Positions 1 to 7,291 of a stretch of DNA of 12,728 bases are shown here, piece by piece. Location: positions 1-12,728 of the forward strand of contig DATCVI010000164.1 of the NCBI GenBank assembly GCA_036566925.1, in the 5' to 3' direction. A program made the position numbers and the translations under genes. The DNA is from Stenotrophomonas_A sp036566925 (lineage in GTDB: Bacteria; Pseudomonadota; Gammaproteobacteria; Xanthomonadales; Xanthomonadaceae). The notes below the pieces were generated by a model that did no database searches, had not been told where the DNA came from, and saw nothing but the letters and a program-made list of their open reading frames with translations. How positions within the stretch are numbered: position 1 is the stretch's first letter; each line of letters starts with the position of its first letter.

Positions 1-209
1 GAAACGTTCACCGAAGAGAGCACCGTCGGCAGGCCATAGAGCTTGGCGATGCGCGCCAGCGCGGTGATATTGGCCACCAGCTGGCGTTTATCGCGCGAGG
101 CGATCGAGCTCACCTGGACCGGTTGGAAGTCGATGATCACCACTGCCGCATTCTGTGGCGTGAGCAAGGCGTCGGCGAGCGGGTCCCGGGCGATGGGAGA
201 TGAGGTCAT
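1..209 (-). CDS. Isochorismatase-family cysteine hydrolase, 5' part only
   Basis: This is the first 69 codons of a gene that continues beyond the left edge of the window. The ATG is preceded by GGAAAGGA about 8 bases upstream, which is a good ribosome binding site. The visible protein has a short polar leader, then QNAAVVIIDFQPVQV and a helix followed by YGLPTVLSSVNV. Hydrophobic strand, then I-D-F-Q, then a later strand ending the Y-G-x-P-x-x-x-S unit is how isochorismatase/nicotinamidase-like hydrolases (YcaC type) begin. The Asp of IDFQ corresponds to the catalytic Asp of the Asp-Lys-Cys triad; the Lys and Cys would lie outside the window. The substrate cannot be told from this fragment. 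The gene is divergent from the sensor kinase to its right. The family call is fairly sure and the exact function is unknown. Confidence 0.8.
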   Translation of the reverse strand, partial: MTSSPIARDPLADALLTPQNAAVVIIDFQPVQVSSIASRDKRQLVANITALARIAKLYGLPTVLSSVNV

Positions 210-439
210 TGCGATGATCCTTTCCAGGGGCGGGCGTGGCCGGATGCGCGCGTGGCGTCCAGGACACCAGCATCGTCCGACGCGTACGGGAGGGCATCGC
301 GGGGAAGGGGTGGCTGCCGCTCCACCATTTGGGGGAGCCAGGGTCGCGGCGTTGTGCGGCCGCTCCGCTGCTGCGCCATACTCCGGCGATCCATCCCGGG
401 GGAGATCGCCGGGCACCTCCCTCTTGCGGCGTCACCTCC
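210..439. other. Divergent intergenic region, hydrolase / sensor kinase
   Basis: This is about 230 bases between two divergently read genes. It must hold the promoters of both, but I could not pick a convincing -35/-10 pair by eye. The reading frame of the kinase stays open through the whole stretch, back to an ATG at 236. The peptide that would be added (Arg, Gly and Pro-rich, no recognisable domain, no signal peptide) does not look like real protein. I therefore treat it as non-coding. Confidence 0.5.
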
Positions 440-3400
440 ATGGCCCCTCTGGTCTGCGTTGCGCCGTTGCCCCGGTTTGGCGACCCGAAGCGTCTCGTGC
501 GTTATCTGTTGCGCGTTTGCGTGGCCATGCTCGTGCTTGGCTCCTGCACCACGGTGCAGGCCTTGGCACCCGACCGCGCGCTATCGCAATTGCGGCATGA
601 CCGATGGACGCCGGACCAGGGCGCGCCAGCGCAGATCATGTCGATTGCGCAGACGCCGGACGGATTCCTGTGGCTGGGATCGCGACAAGGCCTGTATCGA
701 TTCGATGGGCTGCGCTTCGAGCGGATCACCCGCATCGGCGGCAAGCCGATGGTGGATGACGACATCCTCAGCGTGTTCGCCGAAGCCGACGGCAGTCTTT
801 GGGTCGGCTACATCAGCGGCGGCATGAGCCGCATCGGCGGCCCCCGGCCGGCCGACTACCCCTACCAACGCGAAGACATGCCCCGGGGCTCGGTGATCGG
901 GTTTGGGCGCGACGCGTCCGGGCGCTTGTGGGCCGCCACGCCCGCCGCAGTCGTGCATCTCGATCCCGCTACCGATACCTGGCGGGATGCCGGCGCCTTC
1001 GGCTTCGATCCGGCGTGGTCGCCGCAACGAATGTTCATCGATCGCGAGAAGGGCGTGTGGGTCGCCTTCGCAAACGGTGCCGAGTTCCGGATCGCGCATC
1101 TCGCGCCGGGCGCCAGTCAATTCGAAGTGGTGCCGCAGTCCATCACGCAACCGTTCTTCGGCCAGGCGCGCGACGGCACCTTGTGGACGGCTGATGAGTG
1201 GGGCGTGCGTCCGCTGGCGCAGGCGACGCCGATTCCGGGACGCGCTGGAGTCACCGCGAGCTGGCTTGCGGCGGATTTCCAGGGCGCCGGCCTGCGCTTC
1301 GACCGCGACGGCGTGATGTGGCTCGCCAGCGCCGACGGTGTCGCGCGGGTGCGCGATCCGTCCAGGTTGCATGCGCCGGATAAAGCCCATCCCGCGCCGT
1401 CGCCGGAATCCTTCGGCACGGCGCAAGGGCTGACCTCCGAAGTGGTGTGGACGCTGTTCGAGGACCGCGAGGGCAACCTGTGGGCCGGGACCGCCAACGG
1501 CCTGGATCGCTTCGGCGAGAACCCGCTGGCCCCGATCCAGTTGCCGCGGCGCGACCAGGCCTTTTCGATCGCGGCCGATGGCTCAGGCCGCGTCTGGGCG
1601 GGCAATCCCGACAAAGGGCCGCTGCGCGTCAGTGTGGATGCGGACCAGGCTGCGGGCGCGCGCTTGCAGGAAGTCGCCGGCGCAGAGGCTGGGGTGACTG
1701 CCATGCATCGCGATCTGGCCGGGAATCTATGGGTAGGTGACGCTCGCGGCGGGCTATGGCGAAACGACGGCGCCGGACTCACGCCTGTTGCACTACCGCC
1801 CGAGGTAGCGGGCAGCGGCCGGATCGTGACGATGGCCAGCGATCGCGAAGGCGGCCTGTGGCTGAGCAAGGTCAATGGCGGGCTGCTGCGCCTCCACCAG
1901 GGCAAATGGGAAGCCGTCAACGCCAAGTACGGCATGCCGGCGGGCACCACGCCACGCGCGTTGGCGGAAGATGCGCAGGGCCGGATGTGGGCCGACGCCG
2001 GGCAGACGATCCGGCTGTTCCAACGCAATGGGCATCGTGATTTCGATGCAAACGGACCGGGCATCGGACGTATCGCGGTGCTGCGCGCGTGGAAAGAAGA
2101 ACTTTGGATCGGCGGGGTACAAGGCGTATCCGTGCGCATCGGCGAGCACTTCCATCGCCTGCTGGGGCGTGCAGGCGAAACCTTCGAACGCACTGCCGGC
2201 ATTGTCATCCTGGCCGATGGCGAAGCCTGGTTCCTCGGCCGTCCGGGCGTGAGCCGGGTAGCCGCCGGCGAGATGGCGCGCTGGCGCGCCGAGCCTTCCT
2301 ATCGGGTGGCGTTCGAGCGATTCGGCGTGCTCGACGGTTTGCGCGGCGCGGCCGAACAGAGCGGCGCCTCGCCGGTGGCGACGGTCGACGGCCAGGGCCG
2401 GGTATGGTTCGCGACCAGCCGCGGCATCCATTGGATCGATCCGCGGGAACTGGGGCGGCGCAACGCCATGCCGGCGGTAGAACCGGTGGTGCTGGGGCTG
2501 CACGTCGATGATAAGGACCTGCCGCTGTCGTCCGACCTGACCCTGCCGGCGGGCAGTCGCGATCTGCGCATCGATTACACCGCGCCCTTCCTGCGCCGGC
2601 CCGACCATGGGCAATTCCGCTACCGCCTGGACGGCCTGGACGATGACTGGCAGGACGTCGGCTCGCGACGCCAGGCCCTGTACAGCCGCCTGGCCCCGGG
2701 CACTTACCGATTCCGTCTCATGGCCAACAATGGCCGGCAACCCTGGGTGGGTCGGGAAGCGGCACTGACGTTGCGAGTGTTGCCGGCGTTCTGGCAAACG
2801 GGGTGGTTCGCACTGGGCTGTCTTGTGTTCGCCTCGTTGTTGGTCTGGTGGCTGGTGCGCTGGCGAGTGGCCAGCGCACGCGCCGGCTTGCAGCACGTGT
2901 ACCGCGCCCGCATCGGCGAGCGCGAACGCATCGCACGCGACCTGCACGACACGCTGCTGCAATCGATACAGGGATTGCTGTTCCTGGTGGACGCCGCGCG
3001 CGCCCGGCTTGAACGGGGTGACAGCGAATCAGCCAAGGCCGGGCTTTCGCGTGCGATAGACGAGGCCAATGCCGGGTTGGTGGAAGGCCGGGACCGCATC
3101 CGCGATCTGCGGCAACAAGCGGCCGAGCCCCTGGACCTGGACGCCGCCTTGCGGGCGCTGCCTGAAAGGCTGGAAATGCCGCCGCAGCTTGTCTACGCCT
3201 TCAGTACTCGCGGCCGGCCAATCCCCTGGCAGGCCTCCGAACAGGACGAGGTCTACTTAATCGTGCGCGAAGCCGTCGCCAATGCGGTGCGCCACGCCGG
3301 CGCCACGCGCATCAGTGTTCGCGTGAACTATCGATGGTTCGGCGTGGTGGTGGAGATCCAGGACGATGGTTGCGGAATCGACAGGCAGCTGTTGGCGCGC

Positions 3401-3550
3401 GGTAATCGGCAGGGTCACTGGGGCTTGACCGGGATGCGCGAACGCGCGGCTCTGCTGGGCGGGAGGCTTGCGGTGAAGTCACGGGTGGGGGAGGGCACGT
3501 GCGTGCGGCTGCGGGTGCTGCGCTGGCGCATCAACCGGGTAAGCCTGTAA
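440..3550 (+). CDS. Propeller-type sensor histidine kinase (Reg_prop, Y_Y_Y, HisKA_3, HATPase)
   Basis: This is a membrane sensor kinase of about 1036 residues. A hydrophobic signal-like segment (RYLLRVCVAMLVLGS) ends near VQALA. About 600 residues of beta-propeller repeats follow, with recurring motifs of the type D-G-x-L-W-x-G-T-x-x-G-L-x-R-F. A Y_Y_Y domain lies at about 708-782 and one transmembrane helix at about 789-806. The dimerisation/phosphorylation helix carries RERIARDLHDTLLQ with the phospho-acceptor at His836. The ATPase domain has an N box at 948 (NAVRHA), a G1 box DDGCGI at 975-980 and a G2 box GLTGMRERA from 995. The HisKA_3 type normally pairs with a LuxR/NarL-type response regulator, but none lies beside it. 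The start is uncertain: the frame opens at 236, and ATG 440, GTG 497 and ATG 527 are all in frame. Only starts at or before about 497 keep a full signal peptide, and none has a strong Shine-Dalgarno. The ligand is unknown. Confidence 0.88.
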   Translation: MAPLVCVAPLPRFGDPKRLVRYLLRVCVAMLVLGSCTTVQALAPDRALSQLRHDRWTPDQGAPAQIMSIAQTPDGFLWLGSRQGLYRFDGLRFERITRIGGKPMVDDDILSVFAEADGSLWVGYISGGMSRIGGPRPADYPYQREDMPRGSVIGFGRDASGRLWAATPAAVVHLDPATDTWRDAGAFGFDPAWSPQRMFIDREKGVWVAFANGAEFRIAHLAPGASQFEVVPQSITQPFFGQARDGTLWTADEWGVRPLAQATPIPGRAGVTASWLAADFQGAGLRFDRDGVMWLASADGVARVRDPSRLHAPDKAHPAPSPESFGTAQGLTSEVVWTLFEDREGNLWAGTANGLDRFGENPLAPIQLPRRDQAFSIAADGSGRVWAGNPDKGPLRVSVDADQAAGARLQEVAGAEAGVTAMHRDLAGNLWVGDARGGLWRNDGAGLTPVALPPEVAGSGRIVTMASDREGGLWLSKVNGGLLRLHQGKWEAVNAKYGMPAGTTPRALAEDAQGRMWADAGQTIRLFQRNGHRDFDANGPGIGRIAVLRAWKEELWIGGVQGVSVRIGEHFHRLLGRAGETFERTAGIVILADGEAWFLGRPGVSRVAAGEMARWRAEPSYRVAFERFGVLDGLRGAAEQSGASPVATVDGQGRVWFATSRGIHWIDPRELGRRNAMPAVEPVVLGLHVDDKDLPLSSDLTLPAGSRDLRIDYTAPFLRRPDHGQFRYRLDGLDDDWQDVGSRRQALYSRLAPGTYRFRLMANNGRQPWVGREAALTLRVLPAFWQTGWFALGCLVFASLLVWWLVRWRVASARAGLQHVYRARIGERERIARDLHDTLLQSIQGLLFLVDAARARLERGDSESAKAGLSRAIDEANAGLVEGRDRIRDLRQQAAEPLDLDAALRALPERLEMPPQLVYAFSTRGRPIPWQASEQDEVYLIVREAVANAVRHAGATRISVRVNYRWFGVVVEIQDDGCGIDRQLLARGNRQGHWGLTGMRERAALLGGRLAVKSRVGEGTCVRLRVLRWRINRVSL

Positions 3551-3625
3551 CGCCGTTTGGAAGCCGTCGGGGCACCTTACGGCAACAGCGCGTCGCACCG
3601 CCCTCTTCAGTCTCGCTGCTATCGC

Positions 3626-4159
3626 TTATCGAGGCGACTGAGGAACGCGTCGCAACTTGCTGATGTCGTACCCCATCGCCGCGATGCGTTGCATCGCGCT
3701 CTGGTAGTCGGCATCGGACACCTGCGGCGTCCGCGCCATGTACCAGACATAGTCGCGCTTGCTGCGCGCCACGATGGTCTGGCGGTAGTCGTCGTCCACC
3801 CAGGCGATGATGTATTCGGCCTGGATTGGCCAGACGAACTGCATGCCCCAGACCGCGCCATTGCCTTCCTTCTCGACCCGGCCGATCGGATGCATCGACC
3901 GCTCCTGCGCGGCAAAGCTGCCCTTGCGATAGGTAAACGTGGTCTGGATGCGCCCATCCGGACGCAGCGCATAGCGCTCTACCGCGTCAAAGGCCTCCCG
4001 TTCCGGCCGCGACGGAATGTGCGCTATGACGTACCAGTCGCCCATGAAACGCGGGACGTCGACCGCATCGGGTCGCGGCAGCGGTCGCGCATCCCTGGCG
4101 TTGCAGCCTGCAGCAAATAGCCCGGTAGCCAGGAGCGGAAGCAAGGAAAGGATGCGCAT
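3626..4159 (-). CDS. blc: Lipocalin-family outer-membrane lipoprotein (Blc-like)
   Basis: This is a 177-residue protein. The N-terminus MRILSLLPLLATGLFAAGC is a lipoprotein signal with a lipobox-like AAGC, so Cys19 is probably lipidated. The lipocalin signature G-D-W-Y is in RFMGDWYVIAHIP. The segment KRDYVWYMARTPQVSD matches the DRDYLWILSRTPTISD block I remember from E. coli Blc, and the spacing and total length are those of Blc. Blc proteins are outer-membrane lipoproteins that bind fatty acids and lysophospholipids. As the last gene of the lipid operon, it could carry or clear the modified lipids; this role is inferred. The start lies 8 bases after the stop of the upstream methyltransferase, and its GAGG ribosome site overlaps that stop codon. 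The gene converges on the sensor kinase, with 75 bases between the two stops. Confidence 0.9.
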   Translation of the reverse strand: MRILSLLPLLATGLFAAGCNARDARPLPRPDAVDVPRFMGDWYVIAHIPSRPEREAFDAVERYALRPDGRIQTTFTYRKGSFAAQERSMHPIGRVEKEGNGAVWGMQFVWPIQAEYIIAWVDDDYRQTIVARSKRDYVWYMARTPQVSDADYQSAMQRIAAMGYDISKLRRVPQSPR

Positions 4160-4167
4160 GGTGAGCC

Positions 4168-5241
4168 TCAGCGGGGACGGAACAGATAGTGGGCAACCAG
4201 CCATTGCTGGCCATCGTCGTAGCCGAACAGTTCGGCGCAGGCCATCCAGAACATCCGCCACCTTTGCCACCAGGCCGGTGCGGCTGCCGGACCATAGGTT
4301 GCCTCCAGCACCGGCATCAGCTGGGTGCGTGCGGCATCCTGGTTGGCCAGCCAATGGTTGGCCGTGCGCTGGTAGTGCGTGCCGTCCAGCAGCCAGCGCT
4401 GTTGCAGGCACATATCGCGCTGGAAGTGCAGCAAGGTGTCGGCCGCCGGCATCAGGCCACCGGTGAAGAAGTGTCGGCCCATCCAGTTGTCGTCGCCATC
4501 GGTGTCGAATGGATACATCAGGGTGCGATGGGCGAAGATGTGCACGAACAGCGCGCCGTCGGGCTTCAGCCAGCGTGCGATGTTGGAGAGCAGGCGTTCG
4601 TAATTGCGCACATGCTCGAACATCTCCACCGACACGCAGCGGTCGAACTGGCGGGGCGACAACGCCAGCTGGTTGACGTCCTGGGTCAGTATCTCGACGT
4701 TGGCCAGGCCGCGCGCCTTGCACTGGGAAAGAATGTACTGGCGTTGGCTGTGGGAATTGGACACGCCGGTGATCCGTGCCTGCGGGAAGTGCTCGGCCAT
4801 CCACAGCGTCAGCGAACCCCAGCCGCAGCCCAGTTCCAGGATCTGCTGGCCATCGGACAGCGCGGCGCGTTGTGCGTACAGCGCCAGCATGGCGTCTTCG
4901 GCCTGGTCCAGTGTTTCGGCCCCGGTCGGGTAGTAGCAGCTGCTGTACTTGAGTCGCTTGCCCAGGCAGGCCTGGAAGAACGCGGCCGGTACCTCGTAGT
5001 GTTGGCGGTTGGCTGCGTCCACGTGCAAAGCCACCGGGCTTGCGGTCAACTCAGCCAGGTGCCCGGCGAAGCGTTCCGATTGTGCCTGGATACCGCCGGC
5101 GGTTTGTTCCCGTAGCCGCTGCGCGCACAGCCGTCGGATGCCGGCGCGCAACAGGACGTCGGGGATATAGCCGCGCTCGGCCCATGCGATCAGCCCGGTC
5201 TCGGTGTCCGCGGCGGGAATAAGTGGCGAGGTGGCGCTCAT
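4168..5241 (-). CDS. CFA-superfamily SAM methyltransferase resembling coclaurine N-methyltransferase
   Basis: This is a 357-residue methyltransferase. It has HYEVPAAFF at 81-89, KYSSCYY at 98-104, SAM-binding motif I ILELGCGWGS at 134-143 and VEMFEHVRNYE at 205-215. It belongs to the cyclopropane-fatty-acid synthase superfamily. Its pattern LKYSSCYY, ILELGCGWGSLTL, GVSNSHSQRQYI, EHVRNYE and a C-terminal WRMFWMACAELF follows the plant coclaurine N-methyltransferase branch more closely than E. coli Cfa, judged by eye against remembered sequences. Glu206, Glu209 and His210 align with the catalytic Glu, Glu and His of that plant enzyme. His234 and Tyr290 align with E. coli Cfa His266 and Tyr317. 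The substrate is unknown: an unsaturated acyl chain or a lipid amine are both possible. The ATG overlaps the stop of the DUF1295 gene (ATGA) and AGGAG lies about 9 bases upstream, so translation is probably coupled. Confidence 0.88.
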   Translation of the reverse strand: MSATSPLIPAADTETGLIAWAERGYIPDVLLRAGIRRLCAQRLREQTAGGIQAQSERFAGHLAELTASPVALHVDAANRQHYEVPAAFFQACLGKRLKYSSCYYPTGAETLDQAEDAMLALYAQRAALSDGQQILELGCGWGSLTLWMAEHFPQARITGVSNSHSQRQYILSQCKARGLANVEILTQDVNQLALSPRQFDRCVSVEMFEHVRNYERLLSNIARWLKPDGALFVHIFAHRTLMYPFDTDGDDNWMGRHFFTGGLMPAADTLLHFQRDMCLQQRWLLDGTHYQRTANHWLANQDAARTQLMPVLEATYGPAAAPAWWQRWRMFWMACAELFGYDDGQQWLVAHYLFRPR

Positions 5242-6032
5242 GGCGCAGGCTCCTGGGGCGGGTGCGGAAACCAGGGGAAGAACATCGGCGTGCTGCGCTG
5301 GTAACGGCGGTAATCATCGCCACGGCTACGCAGCGCCTGCTTTTCGGTAAAGGGAATGCCGCTCAGATAGCGCAGGAACAGGTACATCACCACCGGGCCG
5401 CTCCACGCCAGCCACCACAGCGGCGAGCCAACAGCGAGCAAGACGTAGGTGAACCAGTGCAGCCACTCGAAGAAATAGTTGGGGTGCCGGGAGTAGCGCC
5501 AAAGACCATCGCGACAGGTGCGACCGCGGTTGGCCGGGTTGGCGCGAAAGCGCGCCAGTTGATGGTCGGCCAGTGCTTCCCCACCCACGCTCAGCAGCCA
5601 GATGCAGGCCGCTGCCGCAACCCAGCCGGGCATGTCGCCCCGTGGGTTGGCGGCGACAGCGACGAAGGGCAGGGCAAACAGCACCACCAACAAGGCTTGC
5701 GCCATGAAGAAGCCGAAGATCCTGCCCTGGTGGCCATGCCAGTGCTCACGCAGATGGCGGTAGCGGCCATCCTCCTCTTCGCTGCGTACCCGGCGCCACA
5801 GATGCAGTGCAAGCCTTCCGCCCCACAACCCACCGGACGCGGCCAGGGCGATGCGCGGCAGCACTGCGCCCTCACCCCGTGCTGCCAACAGTACCGCCGA
5901 GGCGCCGACCGCAAGCGCCCAGATCACGTCCACCACGCCGATGTTGCGATGCCGACGCTGCCAGCCCCAGCCCCAACTCATCAGCAGCGCGGCGTACAAC
6001 AGCACCCACAGCAGATCGCGGTGGTCGTTCAT
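5238..6032 (-). CDS. DUF1295 integral membrane protein (steroid-5-alpha-reductase / ICMT-like fold)
   Basis: This is a 264-residue multi-pass membrane protein. Hydrophobic helices lie at about 8-23, 33-51, 60-78, 105-128, 137-150, 190-203 and 207-222. The C-terminal signature SRHPNYFFEW at 181-190 is followed by EKQALRSRGDDYRRYQRSTPMFFPW at the end, which is the hallmark of the DUF1295 family. That family shares a fold with steroid 5-alpha-reductases and isoprenylcysteine methyltransferases, which bind NADPH or SAM at this C-terminal motif. A role as a membrane reductase acting on an unsaturated lipid intermediate is plausible but inferred. The ATG overlaps the stop of the preceding methyltransferase (ATGA), with GGAG a few bases upstream. 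The 3' end overlaps the next gene in the same way. A longer upstream frame exists but lies inside the neighbouring gene and is not used. Confidence 0.88.
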   Translation of the reverse strand: MNDHRDLLWVLLYAALLMSWGWGWQRRHRNIGVVDVIWALAVGASAVLLAARGEGAVLPRIALAASGGLWGGRLALHLWRRVRSEEEDGRYRHLREHWHGHQGRIFGFFMAQALLVVLFALPFVAVAANPRGDMPGWVAAAACIWLLSVGGEALADHQLARFRANPANRGRTCRDGLWRYSRHPNYFFEWLHWFTYVLLAVGSPLWWLAWSGPVVMYLFLRYLSGIPFTEKQALRSRGDDYRRYQRSTPMFFPWFPHPPQEPAP

Positions 6033-7291
6033 AGCCGTTGCACTCCCGCGTTGGCCGCGGGGCGATAGCCCGGCCTGGCCAGCAACAGGTGCGAGACGCC
6101 GATCGAACGTTCCAGGAAGCCGCCTTCGCAATAGGCGAGATAGAACTCCCATAGACGACAGAAGCGCGCGTCGAATCCTTGGGCCTGGACCGCAGGCAGC
6201 TGCGCGAGGAAGCGTTGGCGCCAGGCGCGCAGGGTGAGCGCATAGGAATGGCCAAAATCCTGTTGCGCTACCAGCTGCAGGTCGCTGGCGCGTGTCTTGG
6301 CCGCCAGGATGGCGCTGAGGGACGGAATGAAACTGCCGGGGAATACATAGCGCTTGATGTAGTCCACGCTGCGCCGGGCCTGCTCGTAGCGATGGTCTTC
6401 GATGGTGATCGATTGCAGCAGGGCAAGGCCGTCGGGTTTCAGCAGGCGCTGCAGCGTGGCCAGGTAGGTTCCGAGGAATTCGGCGCCAACCGCCTCGATC
6501 ATCTCGATCGACACCAATTTGTCGAACTGGCCTTGAAGATCGCGGTAATCCTGCATCAATACCGTGACGCGATCCTGCAGGCCCGCCGCCTGCACGCGCG
6601 CAGTGGCCAGCGCATGCTGTTCGGCCGAAAGCGTGGTGGTGGTGACGTGGCAGCCATAGTGCTGCGCGGCATGCAGGGCAAAGCCGCCCCAGCCGGTGCC
6701 GATCTCCATCACGCGGTCGTCCGGCTTCAATTGCAGCTGCTGGCAGATGTGTTCGAGCTTGCGCCGGGAGGCGGATTCCAGCGACTCGTCCTCACTGGCA
6801 AACAGCGCCGAGGAGTACATCAGGTCCGGCGACAGGAATAGGGCAAAGAAGGCGTTGCCGAGATCGTAATGCGCGGCAATATTGCGTCGGCTTCCTTCGC
6901 GGCTGTTGCGCTGCAGGCGATTCCAGCCGCGCAGCAGCCAGCCGCCGATACGCGCCGGGCCGTGCTCCATGCTGTCGAGCAAGTCGCGATTGCGCACCAG
7001 CAGCCGCACCAGTGTGACCAGATCGTCGCAGTGCCAGTCGCCCTGGATGTAGCTTTCGCCGGCACCCACGCTGCCATTCGCGGCGATCTTGCGATAGAAC
7101 GCCGGATCCTCGACGGTGACGCTGGCATGCAGCTTGCCGGTCGCTTCGCCCAGCACCACTTCGCCGAAGGCATCGCGCACGCGCAAGTGGCCATCGCGCA
7201 AGGGCGCCAGCTGCGCCAGCAACCGCCGTCGCAAGAACGCCTCCAGCGCACCCACGCGGGGAAGCGCGACCGATGGGCTCATCTCGTTCAT
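6029..7291 (-). CDS. CFA-synthase-like SAM methyltransferase with altered active-site pocket
   Basis: This is a 420-residue protein with the full two-domain layout of cyclopropane-fatty-acyl-phospholipid synthase. The N-terminal lipid-binding domain contains GAGESYIQGDW. HYDLGNAFFALFLSPDLMYSS follows, then SAM motif I VMEIGTGWGG at 194-203, LMQDYRDLQGQFDKLVSIEMIEAVG and YIKRYVFPGSFIPS. Cfa enzymes add a SAM-derived carbon to cis double bonds of membrane phospholipids. Compared with E. coli Cfa recalled from memory, Glu239, Ile268 and Tyr317 are kept (Glu266, Ile295, Tyr350). Cys139 is Ser161, His240 is Ala267 and His266 is Gln293. A changed reaction, such as simple methylation instead of ring closure, is therefore possible. 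The ATG overlaps the DUF1365 stop (ATGA). A second in-frame ATG at 7282 is a weaker alternative start. Confidence 0.92.
   Translation of the reverse strand: MNEMSPSVALPRVGALEAFLRRRLLAQLAPLRDGHLRVRDAFGEVVLGEATGKLHASVTVEDPAFYRKIAANGSVGAGESYIQGDWHCDDLVTLVRLLVRNRDLLDSMEHGPARIGGWLLRGWNRLQRNSREGSRRNIAAHYDLGNAFFALFLSPDLMYSSALFASEDESLESASRRKLEHICQQLQLKPDDRVMEIGTGWGGFALHAAQHYGCHVTTTTLSAEQHALATARVQAAGLQDRVTVLMQDYRDLQGQFDKLVSIEMIEAVGAEFLGTYLATLQRLLKPDGLALLQSITIEDHRYEQARRSVDYIKRYVFPGSFIPSLSAILAAKTRASDLQLVAQQDFGHSYALTLRAWRQRFLAQLPAVQAQGFDARFCRLWEFYLAYCEGGFLERSIGVSHLLLARPGYRPAANAGVQRL

Noticed and set aside
236..439. N-terminal extension of the sensor kinase reading frame to ATG 236
   Set aside because: The added residues have no domain or signal peptide and would bury the real signal sequence. 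The segment must also hold the divergent promoters.
1117..2962. Long minus-strand open frames inside the sensor kinase
   Set aside because: They are shadows of the kinase gene in GC-rich DNA, with no recognisable protein features.
3563..3583. Hairpin GCCGT / ACGGC between the convergent kinase and lipocalin genes as a terminator
   Set aside because: Only a 5-bp stem with an 11-base loop and no T-run. Too weak to call.
3945..3985. Another GCATCCAG on the minus strand inside the lipocalin gene as a third sigma target
   Set aside because: No CGTA follows at the 14-base spacing, and it lies in coding sequence.
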